Below, piece by piece: positions 43,643 through 52,881 of a stretch of 64,000 nt of DNA; position 1 is the stretch's first letter, and the number at the start of each line of letters is the position of its first letter. Under the pieces are notes generated by a model, which saw only the letters and a program-made list of their open reading frames with translations, did no database searches and had not been told where the DNA came from. Both the position numbers and the translations under genes were made by a program. Location of the stretch: the NCBI RefSeq assembly GCF_016461715.1, contig NZ_JAEMUI010000003.1, forward strand, positions 124,001 to 188,000, read 5' to 3'. Origin of the DNA: Marinomonas spartinae (GTDB lineage: Bacteria > Pseudomonadota > Gammaproteobacteria > Pseudomonadales > Marinomonadaceae).

Positions 43643-44713
43643 ATGAATACTGTTTCACAAACGCTGGGCCAAGCGCCCAGCGCGCACGTTTACAAAAATG
43701 ATGTGCGTCGTAAATTACTGTTGATTGTTGTTTTCTTTATCTTAACGGTTCTTGCCGTTATAACCGATTTATTATGTGGTTCAGGGACGTTACCTTGGCA
43801 TGTGGCGCTTAATGGTGTGTTTCATCCAGATCAGGCCTCTCCCATGGTGCATGTGGTGATGTGGGATTTGCGTATGCCTGTAACCATCACGGCGGTATTA
43901 TCCGGTATTGGTTTAGCGATTGCGGGTTCGTTAATGCAAACTGTGCTGGATAATCCATTGGCAGAGCCCTTTACTTTAGGCATTTCTTCTGCTGCAGGTT
44001 TTGGTGCAGCATTGGTTATTGTCTTCCAAACGTCTTTAGTGAGCTTTCTTCCTGTTGATTATTTACTGACGGCGAATGCCTTTATTTTCTCTCTAGTGAC
44101 TGTGTTGTTTATTGGCATTTTTGCGGCTCGCAAGGGATTGTCAGTTGAGATGATCGTGATGCTGGGGATTGCCGTGCATTTCATCTTTTCGGCGCTACTG
44201 GGCTTGGCGCAATATGTTGCGAATGTGGATCAACTCCAGTCTTTGGTCTTTTGGATGATGGGGTCTTTGCAGAAAAGTACCTGGACACAAGTGGGGATCA
44301 ATGCAGTGATTATTGTGCTGGTTGTTCCCATCTTACTTTTATTGTCTTGGCAAATTTCGGCACTACGAGGCTTTGGTGAGCAAGCCCAAGTGTTAGGGAT
44401 TTCAGTGGCACGCCTTCGTATGTTGTTATTGACTTTTTCCGCGTTGTTAGCAAGTGCTATTACGGCGACGATTGGGGTCGTTGGCTTTATTGGACTGGTG
44501 GCGCCACATGTGGCCCGTATGCTGGTTGGTGAGGATCAACGTTTTGCGCAATTGATGACAATGATTGTTGGCGCTTTAATTATGACCTTATCTTCCATCG
44601 TCAGTAAGATGTTGATACCAGGCGTTATTTTACCAATTGGTATGGTGACTTCCTTGTTGGGCGTACCATTTTTTGTTTGGTTGGTATTCGGCCGTAGTAT
44701 GGGGAGACGATAA
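43643..44713 (+). CDS. FecCD-type siderophore ABC permease (importer 2)
   Basis: A 356-aa inner-membrane permease with about ten helices. Family segments: DLRMPVTITAVLSGIGLAIAG, QTVLDNPLAEPFTLGISSAA, LGISVARLRMLLL and GVVGFIGLVAPHVARMLVG. It begins 10 bp after the binding protein stop and its stop overlaps the ATPase start by one base (TAATG). It is a different paralogue from the importer-1 permease. Confidence 0.92.
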   Translation: MNTVSQTLGQAPSAHVYKNDVRRKLLLIVVFFILTVLAVITDLLCGSGTLPWHVALNGVFHPDQASPMVHVVMWDLRMPVTITAVLSGIGLAIAGSLMQTVLDNPLAEPFTLGISSAAGFGAALVIVFQTSLVSFLPVDYLLTANAFIFSLVTVLFIGIFAARKGLSVEMIVMLGIAVHFIFSALLGLAQYVANVDQLQSLVFWMMGSLQKSTWTQVGINAVIIVLVVPILLLLSWQISALRGFGEQAQVLGISVARLRMLLLTFSALLASAITATIGVVGFIGLVAPHVARMLVGEDQRFAQLMTMIVGALIMTLSSIVSKMLIPGVILPIGMVTSLLGVPFFVWLVFGRSMGRR

Positions 44714-45483
44714 TGCTTAATGTTAATGAATTGTCTGTACGGATTGGTAGAGTTGATATTCTAAAACCAGTGAGTTTTGAATTAACCACAGGGCAATCTT
44801 TGGCCTTGTTAGGGCGCAATGGGGCTGGAAAATCGACGTTGGTAAAAGGGTTAGCGGGGCTAGTAAAAGCCAAAGGAGACATTCAATTAGAAGGTGTGAG
44901 CCTTAATGATATGACGCAAAAGGAGCGCAGTCGGATTATTGGTTATGTGGCCCAAGACTTCTCTAGTAGCAATGTGCGTTTGAGTGTGTTTGAGTTATTG
45001 TTATTGGCTCAGAATAGTCAAAACATGCAGTTACGTGCGTCACCTGAAAGTCTTGTTTTAGCACAAGAAATGCTCAACATGCTTGGACTAGCACATTTAA
45101 GCGAGCGTATGCTGAATGAGATGTCAGGTGGTCAAAGACAAATGGTCGCCTTAGCCTTAGCGCTGATTCGTAAACCAAGATTGCTGTTGCTGGATGAGCC
45201 TACATCGGCGTTGGATTTAGCGAACCAGTTACAGCTTTTACAAACGGTTCGTGATTATACTCAAGAGCAAAATATCACCACTCTTATGGTGTTGCATGAT
45301 TTGAATTTGGCCCATCGTTTTGCTGATCAAACGATGATTCTTGAGTCAGGTAAAGTTTCGGCATTTGGTGATACCCATGAAGTGCTGACGGCAGAACAAA
45401 TTGCGAACAGTTACGGTGTGCATTGTGAAGTCTTTATCGGCTCCGATGGCTCAAGGAGTATTCATCCTTTATCTGCTATTTGA
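44713..45483 (+). CDS. Siderophore ABC transporter ATPase (importer 2)
   Basis: A 256-aa FepC/FhuC-type ATPase. Walker A GRNGAGKST (about 36-44), Q-loop YVAQDFSSSNVRL, signature MSGGQRQM, Walker [14 protein letters not shown] and switch His in LMVLHDLNLAHRF are seen. Last gene of the importer-2 operon; a bidirectional terminator follows. Confidence 0.92.
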   Translation: MLNVNELSVRIGRVDILKPVSFELTTGQSLALLGRNGAGKSTLVKGLAGLVKAKGDIQLEGVSLNDMTQKERSRIIGYVAQDFSSSNVRLSVFELLLLAQNSQNMQLRASPESLVLAQEMLNMLGLAHLSERMLNEMSGGQRQMVALALALIRKPRLLLLDEPTSALDLANQLQLLQTVRDYTQEQNITTLMVLHDLNLAHRFADQTMILESGKVSAFGDTHEVLTAEQIANSYGVHCEVFIGSDGSRSIHPLSAI

Positions 45484-45512
45484 CGTTTATTTAACCAACA
45501 GGTCGACTTTAT

Positions 45513-45553
45513 AAAAAGGGTGATTATCTATTATTGGATATCACCCTTTTTTT
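45513..45553. terminator. Bidirectional terminator between importer 2 and the receptor gene
   Basis: AAAAAGGGTGAT (45513-45524) and ATCACCCTTTTT (45540-45551) form a 12-bp stem with A and T flanks. It lies between the rightward importer operon and the leftward receptor gene. Confidence 0.9.
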
Positions 45554-45581
45554 GTGGTCTTGATTATTTTGTTAAGACAAA

Positions 45582-47684
45582 TCAGAAATCGTAAGTGGCG
45601 CTTAGATAAACGCGACGGCGTTCACCCACGAACGAGCCGATGGTTTTGGTAAAACCACTCACGGCGTATTTTTTATCGAACAGATTTTTGATGTTCAGCT
45701 GAAATTTCCACTTTTCCCAATGGGTCTGCCATGAGGCGTCGTATACCGTGTAGGGTTTGACTTTTTGCCCTTGGCGATTGATTTGCTGGCTGACATAATC
45801 AGCTCCCAATCCAATGGATGAACGAATGTGTGGAAAGTCATATCGTGTCCAAACGCCAAGCTGGTTATGTGGTGTATTGGCAAAGCGTTTGCCATTGGCA
45901 TATTGGATACCATTAAACGCTTTTTCGACAATGGTGTCGTTATAGGCGTAGTTGATATTCGCGACCCAGCGCGAGGTGATATCGGCCATAATATCTAGTT
46001 CCACCCCTTGGCTTCTTACTTTGCCAAAAGCAACTTTTTTATCGGTGTCGTTTGGGTCTTCTTGGAGAATGTTCTTGCGAATAATATGGTAAGTCGCCAG
46101 ATTTACATTCAGTCGATTATTCAACCAATAGCTGCGCATTCCCACTTCTATTTGTCGACTTTCTTCTGGGTCGAAAGGTCCGCCTACACTGGTTTGTTGG
46201 TTCTCTGCATCCTGTGGAACAAAGCCTGTTGAGAAGGACGTATAGGGTTTGAGATGTTTATTGATCTTGTAGGTGGCGCCAATGCGTGTCGAGTAGCCTG
46301 TGTCGTAATAGTCGGTCGAAGAGTCCTTTAGATGGTCATGATAGGCTTGCTTAATCCGGTCAATACGCACACCCGATGTGAGCTCCAGTTTGTTGGTGAT
46401 TGCCCATTGGTCTTGTGCATACAGACCAAGTTGGTCAGACGTGGTGTCTTCGTTGGTATGCTCGTGCATGATGTAATTGTTGGTATTGTCTTTTCCATAA
46501 ACAGGGTGGATAAGACTTAAATTAGAGACGCCATCGGCTGGACCGGTTGCCCTTGAGTAGGTAAAACGGTTCTTTTCGTGGTAATACTCACTTCCTACTA
46601 GCACAGTATGCTTGCCAAGCTCCGCGATTAAATTACCTGCTAAGGTGATGCCTTTGCGTTTACGAACTTGGTCTCGGTATTGACGTTTACTGGTATCGGG
46701 AATGCCATCACCATTCGTATCAAGCAGTTTGTTTATTTCGTGATATTTCTGAGTCTCGGTATTTTCGAAGTAGCGAACGGCGAGATTACTATCCAACCAT
46801 GAATTAATGGTGTGGTCGAGCTTAGTTTGAAAGACTTGTGCGTTAAGCTCTTGATAGTCTGTTTTTTCGTTATCGTTCCAAGAAATTGGCGCTAGGAAGT
46901 TGCCATTATTATCCGTTGGAATCCCGCGTAAGCGAGCGCCGTTTATGTTCTGGTGAATATTTGTATATTGAGTGGTCAGTGTGTCGTTATCGTTAATATC
47001 CCACGCATAGCCAAGATCGATAATACGGTTTTGTTCTTTCACATTATTGCGGTATGAATGTTGTCCATCCGAATAAATTCCCACTCGGTAGCGTTTTGAA
47101 GCCTCTTTGTTAAGTGGACCAGAGGATTCTACACTACCGCTTAGAAAGTCTTTGTTGCCCACCGTGGCTTGGATCGTGTTGCGCGGATCATAGGTTGGTT
47201 TCTTGGTGACATAGTTAATCACACCGCCAGGTTCTCCCGCGCCATACAGGGCACCAGATGGCCCTTTTAAGACCTGAATCTGATCAATGGTGAAAAGTTG
47301 AGGAATTGAAAAATCCCCATAAGGATCGCCTTTCAATCCATCGTAGAGGATCTCGTCTTGGCTGAAGCCGCGTAGGGTAACAGTAGAAACGTTGTTTTGT
47401 GATAATCCTGATATTGAGCGATACAAATCGGTTATTTGCCGTGCAGCTTGATCCTCTATCATGGTGTGAGTCACCACTTGCACGGACTGTGGTGTTTTGT
47501 CTATAGGGGTTTCAGTACGTGTGGCGAAGGTTGTTTCGTCGTCTTTATAGTAGGACAAAGCGCGTCCTTTCACATCCATTGTGTCTAGTTTTACGTTTGT
47601 GTCTGTTGTGTCGGCAAGGGTATTGGTAGAAAAAGCAAGCGCACCACAAGCTTGCATTGCGATCAGAAAGGGGTTGAGCTTCAT
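45582..47684 (-). CDS. TonB-dependent ferric-siderophore receptor
   Basis: A 700-aa outer-membrane receptor. Signal peptide (KLNPFLIAMQACGALAFS, cleavage near TLADTT), possible TonB box just after (KLDTMDVKG), plug domain (about 50-160; TPIDKTPQSVQVVTHTMI, LKGPSGALYGAGEPGGVINYVTK split by the family motif) and a 22-strand-type barrel ending in YLSATYDF with the terminal Phe. It is FhuE/FoxA/FpvA-like, so hydroxamate-type siderophores are plausible. I chose ATG 47684 because the signal peptide then starts correctly; a TTG at 47702 is in frame. A palindromic Fur box lies 41 bp upstream. Confidence 0.92.
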   Translation of the reverse strand: MKLNPFLIAMQACGALAFSTNTLADTTDTNVKLDTMDVKGRALSYYKDDETTFATRTETPIDKTPQSVQVVTHTMIEDQAARQITDLYRSISGLSQNNVSTVTLRGFSQDEILYDGLKGDPYGDFSIPQLFTIDQIQVLKGPSGALYGAGEPGGVINYVTKKPTYDPRNTIQATVGNKDFLSGSVESSGPLNKEASKRYRVGIYSDGQHSYRNNVKEQNRIIDLGYAWDINDNDTLTTQYTNIHQNINGARLRGIPTDNNGNFLAPISWNDNEKTDYQELNAQVFQTKLDHTINSWLDSNLAVRYFENTETQKYHEINKLLDTNGDGIPDTSKRQYRDQVRKRKGITLAGNLIAELGKHTVLVGSEYYHEKNRFTYSRATGPADGVSNLSLIHPVYGKDNTNNYIMHEHTNEDTTSDQLGLYAQDQWAITNKLELTSGVRIDRIKQAYHDHLKDSSTDYYDTGYSTRIGATYKINKHLKPYTSFSTGFVPQDAENQQTSVGGPFDPEESRQIEVGMRSYWLNNRLNVNLATYHIIRKNILQEDPNDTDKKVAFGKVRSQGVELDIMADITSRWVANINYAYNDTIVEKAFNGIQYANGKRFANTPHNQLGVWTRYDFPHIRSSIGLGADYVSQQINRQGQKVKPYTVYDASWQTHWEKWKFQLNIKNLFDKKYAVSGFTKTIGSFVGERRRVYLSATYDF

Positions 47685-47724
47685 AACAAAACCAAGGGTC
47701 AAAAAAATGGAAGGAATATGATAG

Positions 47725-47739
47725 TGATTATGATAATCA
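47725..47739 (-). promoter_or_regulatory. Fur box controlling the siderophore receptor
   Basis: TGATTATGATAATCA is a perfect 7-1-7 palindrome and matches TGATAATNATTATCA at 12 of 14 positions; further Fur-like bases extend to both sides (GATAG, TTTGC). It lies 41 bp upstream of the receptor start, as expected for iron repression. Confidence 0.8.
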
Positions 47740-47890
47740 TTTGCAATATTGAGTTGTTTTAATATACCAAAAGGTTTTGTGGATTGGTTGTTATTGGATG
47801 AAAAAGCGAGGATTAAAGAGACAAAGCTCGTAAAGCATTGTTCATCAAGAATATTTTTGGAAGGTTGCTAGAAGAGCAAGTCGGAATAGT

Positions 47891-47939
47891 AAAGGCGCAA
47901 TGATCAGATCCGCTCAGTCCTCTGCCTCATTACGCCTTC
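47891..47939 (-). terminator. Hairpin downstream of the YdcH-like gene
   Basis: AAGGCGCAATGA (47892-47903) pairs with TCATTACGCCTT (one mismatch) around a long loop, 7 bp after the end of the YdcH-like gene. On the minus strand only a short T stretch follows (CGCCTTTACT), so terminator strength is uncertain. Confidence 0.4.
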
Positions 47940-47945
47940 ATGGAA

Positions 47946-48218
47946 TTAAAGTTGCACTTGGCTTGTCTGGTTAGCAGTCTGAGACTGTTTTAGATAATCA
48001 ACCAAGGTGTCTTTAAGTTGCAAGCGACGCTTTTTAAAGGTCTCTTCTTCTTCCGTTGAAACGAGAAGAATTTCCTGCTCCATTTTTTTGATTTCGTTCG
48101 TCAGGTAGTGGTATTCATCCGATAGCTTTTTAAAGTGGTCATCCGTCATTTTAAGACTATGAATGTCGTCTTTAAATTCTGGTAACTCAAGGGCTAAATT
48201 ATGATTTTCGATAGGCAT
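47946..48218 (-). CDS. YdcH/DUF465-like small coiled-coil protein
   Basis: A 90-aa protein, almost wholly helical: MTDDHFKKLSDEYHYLTNEIKKMEQ and EEETFKKRRLQLKDTLVDYL fit the DUF465 (YdcH) pattern of a short helical hairpin with the KRxxLxLKD motif. The role of the family is unknown. GGAAAA precedes the ATG. It is a single gene between the receptor and the DUF748 protein. Confidence 0.8.
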   Translation of the reverse strand: MPIENHNLALELPEFKDDIHSLKMTDDHFKKLSDEYHYLTNEIKKMEQEILLVSTEEEETFKKRRLQLKDTLVDYLKQSQTANQTSQVQL

Positions 48219-48520
48219 ATTATTTTCCTTTTTTCACTCTCTAATCATTAGGCTAGGTTATTTGCGAGTTTGATGTCTTGATACCGATCACGTTTTTTAA
48301 AAAACGCATTAGTAAAGTTATGGCGCATTGAATTCATCATCACAAGGCATTGCGCATTTATTACTTGGCTTTTAGGCATTTTGAAGAGGCTTTTACTAAT
48401 CGCTGACGGCGCATGTGTGAGCAGATACCCCCATATTGGTTAATAAGGATTATGGCGAGGTAACTGATTCTTTTGTCGTTTAACTTGCCGCCAGTTCGCG
48501 ATGAGCTGGCGGCAATTGGA
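48219..48520. other. 302-bp gap, one strong hairpin only
   Basis: No gene is visible. At 48485-48515 TTGCCGCCAG and CTGGCGGCAA form a perfect 10-bp stem with an 11-base loop, 6 bp after the end of the DUF748 gene (minus strand). No T run follows, so it is an atypical terminator or an RNA-stabilising hairpin. Direct promoter evidence for the YdcH-like gene was not found. Confidence 0.5.
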
Positions 48521-51500
48521 TTAAAAGTTTAAATCGATGCGTGGCGTGCTACCACGGGTAAGATCAACTTCAGGCGCGCAGATAAAAATTCGAGAGGAGT
48601 CAATCTTTTGGTTCACTAGGTAATTTTTTAGGCTCTGTGCTCTTTTTATTGCTATCGCATTGGCAGTTTGACGGGCTGCATCACTTATGGTGACTGGTGG
48701 CTTTTCTAGGCCTAAATCCTGATAGCTTGCTACACCACAGGCTCTCAGCTCACTGTCTTCTTTGTTTTTCATAAGATCTGTTAATTGTTTTAAAAAAGTT
48801 TCTTGATCTGCCGAAAGGTCGGTTTGTTTCGCCTGAAATTTCAAAGGCTCTACGCGAATTTTTAACAACTGTTCACCTGCGAACTGCGCAATTGAAATGA
48901 CATTCGCATAAGGCACAAAGGTTTGCAGTAAATAATTAGTGGACGCTTTAAATAAGGCCTTCTTGATTGGCAAAACGAGGAGATCTCCCCATCCGAACTG
49001 AGGGTTATCTATGTTACCGGAGAGGGGAATATCGAGATTAATATTACCGTTTCCGTCTTTTAATGCGCTAACTGCAATGTTCAGAGGAATTACTCCAGTT
49101 TTGATCACTGAGCTGCTTTTGTATGTCCCTCCAAGGTCAAATTGTTTTAGTACAATATGACTTGTGCCACTGATAACACCTTCTTTCGAGGTCAATTTAA
49201 GGTTTAGATTCAATTGACCAGAATCAATTTGGTAACCCAAAACATTCGCGATATAAGGAGAGTAAGGCGGTAACTCGGCTTGGCTAACCACTAAGTGTGA
49301 CGACATGGTGAGTTTTTTGGCGAGAGGAAGTATCGTCAGTTCACCAGAAAGAGTGGAGTATTTGTCATTTCTAGCTTGGAAATCTAAAGTGGCTTTTTGC
49401 TCTTTATCCTTAGTGTTGAGGTTGCGAATAGCAAACTTTTCAATGGTTAGCGTGCGCTTTAGAGCGGGATCAATACTCTTGTCTTGAATATATAAGCTAG
49501 ACTTACCTGTCATGTTGTAAGCATTTAAGATCACATAATAAGGGGCTTTAAATGCGGTGTTTGCAGAAGCGTTGGTTGAACTCTGTTGTGTGGCGATGTC
49601 TTGTTGTTTCGGTACGTCGATTGGTTTGGCTTTTTCTGAGGGTGCTTGCTGTTCGTTGGTGTCGACAAATACCAAGTTTTCAATGCGTTTTTTGCTGTCT
49701 AATAGCAAGTTGCCTTTAACTCCTTTGGTATCGATCTGTTTGATGCGAATGCCATCTTGGTTTGCATGGATTTGATCAATAGACACATCATCAATGGTAG
49801 CAAGGGCTGGAGAGGCGGGCTGATTTGTTTTAGGCACAAGAGGCTCAGAAACGATAAGTTTTTGAATGTTCAACTTATTAAGAGAGACGTTAAAGTTGTT
49901 ACCTTGCTGGTTAAGGTTAACGTGAGAGAGTGAAGCATCTTGCCATGATGCCGCTCGTTTTGTGTCTGATAACTTCGCATCAAAGGCTTGAGTCATCAGG
50001 TTTAGGTCTGTGCTTATTACATGGGGTGTTTGTTGGTCGTTAAGGTCTAGGTTCAGGGTATTCGCCGTAATATGCAGTTGTCCTAGTGAGACATCCGCTT
50101 TATTTTTTTGTTGAGCCGTGAGACCAGCTAATGCCAGTTTTATATCGTTATTATTGACTTTTATACCCTTGCTCGGTGTTTGTGAGAACGAACTGGTATT
50201 CGTCAGGCTGAGAGTGTCGTAGTGGGTTTTTATATCCGCTTGTTCTGCGCTTAGGTTGTGACTGTCTAGCTGACTTTTTACTGAGAGCTGAAGCGCATCA
50301 GTAGTGGATTTGCTCAACTGTAACTGACTAAGAGCCAAGGTGCTTTGCTCATTCGTCAAGGCAAGAGAAGAGAGCGCCAATGTTAATTGATGAAGGTTGA
50401 TGTTGGCCTGTGGTGTATTGGCGGTGAGTGTTTGGTCGTGCTGTGTTACATCGAAAGGCGTGTTAACGGATAGCTGGGCGACACTGGCACTTTGCTTATC
50501 TTTTAGTTTGGTTGTTAATCCATTCACTTGAATATCCACATTGCCTTTTGCACTGATGTTGTTTTGTGAGTCATAAGAGGCGGATAGGTTTGATAGCGCT
50601 AAAGTACTGGAATCCAGAGAGACATGATTTTGTTCTGGCAGTTGGAAATCCAATGCTTTAAGGCTAACTGTGAGCGCAGAATTATTAAACTGATACGATG
50701 TTGTACCATCATTTTTTTGCAGGCTGGCAGTCAGAGTTCCTTTCAGGCCGATATTCCCCTTACCTGTTTGATAAGGGGCTGGAATAAAGTGGGCGAAGGC
50801 TTGCAGTGGAAGTAAGGTATCCTGAATCGTTAGACTTGCTTGGCCTTTTATTGGTGTGTAATGAAACTGACTAGCAAGATCAATCTTGGCGGTATTAATG
50901 TCTGTGTTTAGTTGGACGGAACCTTGCCAGTCCATGCCTTTCCCTATCAAATCGTTAATCGATAACTTATTGATTGAGATAGTGTCTTGCTGTACGGGTG
51001 TGCTGGCATCTAGCTGTCGGCTTAAGTTGATATGGCTATTAACGAACGAAAACTGTGGGACTTTGATTGACCAAGGCGTGCTGTTTTTTTCTGTTTTGGG
51101 TGTATTGTTTGTCGGCTCTTGTGCCGTCTTAGATTGGTATTGAGCAAGGTTGATACCTGCAATGATCCAGTCGTTTTGTTGTTGTTTAACCGACAGGGTC
51201 AGTCCATCAATTTTGGCGTGAGAAACCTGGATAGTGCCAGAAAGTAGAGGGGAAATATTGACTCCTAAATCCAGTTCTTTAAGGGTTAAGGTATCCTGTT
51301 TTTCTTTAGTGATGGTTAAGTCTTTTATGGTCACTCTTGGCGGAAAAAAGTGGACACGAAGGTGTTGTAGTGAAGCGTTTTCGCCTTGTGACTGAAAGTA
51401 TTCTTGTAAATAATGTCTTGCTACAAACGGCGTAATTAGCCAGACAATAAAAATTATCCCAATAAGGGTTAGGCTGGGAATAATAAACAGATTGCGTAAC

Positions 51501-51529
51501 GGTCTTTTGGTGATGTTGCTAAGCGCCAT
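48521..51529 (-). CDS. DUF748/AsmA-like envelope protein
   Basis: A 1002-aa protein with a single N-terminal transmembrane helix (about 15-38) and a very long periplasmic beta-rich, repetitive region. DUF748 patterns include LDLGVNISPLLSGTIQV and the C-terminal segment SGNIDNPQFGWGDLLVLPI. AsmA/DUF748 proteins are long bridge-like chains thought to carry phospholipids to the outer membrane. The last 100 residues (KNKEDSELRACGVASYQDLG, AIKRAQSLKNYLVNQKIDSSR) look like an OmpA-type C-terminal module, which would allow peptidoglycan contact. Start ATG has TAGAGAAT upstream. It may share a transcript with ybaN 18 bp before it. Confidence 0.8.
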   Translation of the reverse strand: MALSNITKRPLRNLFIIPSLTLIGIIFIVWLITPFVARHYLQEYFQSQGENASLQHLRVHFFPPRVTIKDLTITKEKQDTLTLKELDLGVNISPLLSGTIQVSHAKIDGLTLSVKQQQNDWIIAGINLAQYQSKTAQEPTNNTPKTEKNSTPWSIKVPQFSFVNSHINLSRQLDASTPVQQDTISINKLSINDLIGKGMDWQGSVQLNTDINTAKIDLASQFHYTPIKGQASLTIQDTLLPLQAFAHFIPAPYQTGKGNIGLKGTLTASLQKNDGTTSYQFNNSALTVSLKALDFQLPEQNHVSLDSSTLALSNLSASYDSQNNISAKGNVDIQVNGLTTKLKDKQSASVAQLSVNTPFDVTQHDQTLTANTPQANINLHQLTLALSSLALTNEQSTLALSQLQLSKSTTDALQLSVKSQLDSHNLSAEQADIKTHYDTLSLTNTSSFSQTPSKGIKVNNNDIKLALAGLTAQQKNKADVSLGQLHITANTLNLDLNDQQTPHVISTDLNLMTQAFDAKLSDTKRAASWQDASLSHVNLNQQGNNFNVSLNKLNIQKLIVSEPLVPKTNQPASPALATIDDVSIDQIHANQDGIRIKQIDTKGVKGNLLLDSKKRIENLVFVDTNEQQAPSEKAKPIDVPKQQDIATQQSSTNASANTAFKAPYYVILNAYNMTGKSSLYIQDKSIDPALKRTLTIEKFAIRNLNTKDKEQKATLDFQARNDKYSTLSGELTILPLAKKLTMSSHLVVSQAELPPYSPYIANVLGYQIDSGQLNLNLKLTSKEGVISGTSHIVLKQFDLGGTYKSSSVIKTGVIPLNIAVSALKDGNGNINLDIPLSGNIDNPQFGWGDLLVLPIKKALFKASTNYLLQTFVPYANVISIAQFAGEQLLKIRVEPLKFQAKQTDLSADQETFLKQLTDLMKNKEDSELRACGVASYQDLGLEKPPVTISDAARQTANAIAIKRAQSLKNYLVNQKIDSSRIFICAPEVDLTRGSTPRIDLNF

Positions 51530-51547
51530 ATTCTCTACCTTGAGGAG

Positions 51548-51937
51548 TTAAATCGATGTGTCATCTGGTTGTTCTGGTCGTACTGGCAGGCGTAATAGGT
51601 AAGTGCATACCGCGACGCCAATACAAATAAGAGAAATGGTCGCCCAAAGACGACCGATAATAATCATAGAAATCCCCATCCCCATCCACATCAGAATAAT
51701 AGCTCGGTTACGCGCTTTTCTTGGGATGCCTTTACCTGATTGCCAATCACGAACCATCGGGCCGAAGTATTTATGGTTCATCAGCCAATTATGGAAGCGT
51801 TCGGAGGATTTAGAAAAACACCATGCCGCGAGAAGTACCAGAGGGGTGGTAGGGAGTAAAGGCAAAAATATACCGATAATGCCTGTAATCAATGACAGCC
51901 AACCCAAGATAAGTAAAGCAATTCGTTTCCCCTGCAT
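51548..51937 (-). CDS. ybaN: YbaN-family inner-membrane protein (DUF454)
   Basis: A 129-aa protein with three to four hydrophobic helices. The family signatures are IGIFLPLLPTTPLVLLAAWCFSKSS (cut here into its motif parts PLLPTTP and CFSKSS), RFHNWLMNHKYFG and IPRKARNRAIILMW. DUF454 function is unknown. It lies immediately upstream of the DUF748 gene on the same strand. Confidence 0.85.
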   Translation of the reverse strand: MQGKRIALLILGWLSLITGIIGIFLPLLPTTPLVLLAAWCFSKSSERFHNWLMNHKYFGPMVRDWQSGKGIPRKARNRAIILMWMGMGISMIIIGRLWATISLICIGVAVCTYLLRLPVRPEQPDDTSI

Positions 51938-52119
51938 AGACTGATCCGTGACATTGAGTGGTAATGAATGTGTTATTTTAACCTTGCTTGCAAAGATAGC
52001 CAGCCCAAAAAAGTCCTGCGAAATAAAGAGACGAACAGATAAACTTTGCCATATTTTCTCTAGTTTAGCTGGCTTTTTGAGGGCGATATTATTTTCTGAA
52101 TGACTATTTTGTCGTCTTG

Positions 52120-52788
52120 CTATTTTCCTGCATTAAAGATGTCCTCCATGGAGCTGTCAGCTTCTGATGTTTTCAATGGCCAGCCACCTAGACGCTTTAA
52201 TCGATTTACCATTTCACAAAACAGCTCAGCAGTTTTTTCTGTGTCGTATTTGGCAGAGTGCGCTTCTGCATTGCTAAAGGGAATAGAGGCGACTTCACAG
52301 GCCTTTGCCAGCACCGTTTGTCCAAAGATTAAGCCTGCTAAGCTGGCGGTATCAAAGCTGGAAAATGGGTGGAATGGATTGCGTTTTATTTGTGCCCGTT
52401 CAATAGCGGCGTTTAAAAAACCATGGTCAAAGGCAGCATTGTGGCCAACAAGAATGGCACGTTTACAGCCTGCTGATTTTAATTCTTTACGTACTTTGGA
52501 GAAAATTTGCGTTAGCGCGTCACTTTCTTCAATATGCGCTCTGTTAGGGTCATATGGGTCAATACCAGTGAAATCCAGCGCTGCTTTTTCTAGATTCGCC
52601 CCTTCGAAAGGTTTGACTAAAAATGACAAGGTTTCATGGGTATATAGCTCACCATTTTCATCCATACGAAGGATACAGGCCGCAATTTCTAGTAATGCAT
52701 CGGTTTTTTGATTAAAGCCTGCGGTTTCAACGTCGATAACAATCGGTAGGAAGCCACGGAATCGATCTTTAATTTCATGGTTTGACAA
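52120..52788 (-). CDS. rnt: Ribonuclease T
   Basis: A 222-aa DEDD-type 3' exonuclease that trims the 3' end of tRNA, 5S and 23S rRNA. All DEDD motifs are present: [11 protein letters not shown] (ExoI), [12 protein letters not shown] (ExoII) and [15 protein letters not shown] (ExoIII, His/Asp). Length is close to E. coli RNase T (215 aa). It lies beside motY and argG; in Pseudomonas the same block is argG-motY-pyrC-rnt, so pyrC is missing or moved here. Confidence 0.93.
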   Translation of the reverse strand: MSNHEIKDRFRGFLPIVIDVETAGFNQKTDALLEIAACILRMDENGELYTHETLSFLVKPFEGANLEKAALDFTGIDPYDPNRAHIEESDALTQIFSKVRKELKSAGCKRAILVGHNAAFDHGFLNAAIERAQIKRNPFHPFSSFDTASLAGLIFGQTVLAKACEVASIPFSNAEAHSAKYDTEKTAELFCEMVNRLKRLGGWPLKTSEADSSMEDIFNAGK

Positions 52789-52881
52789 AAGAAGTTCCTT
52801 AATTCTGCCACTTTCTCAATAATGATGGGGTAGATAGATCGGATCATAACACAATTGATAATGCTTGAACGAGATCTCTAA

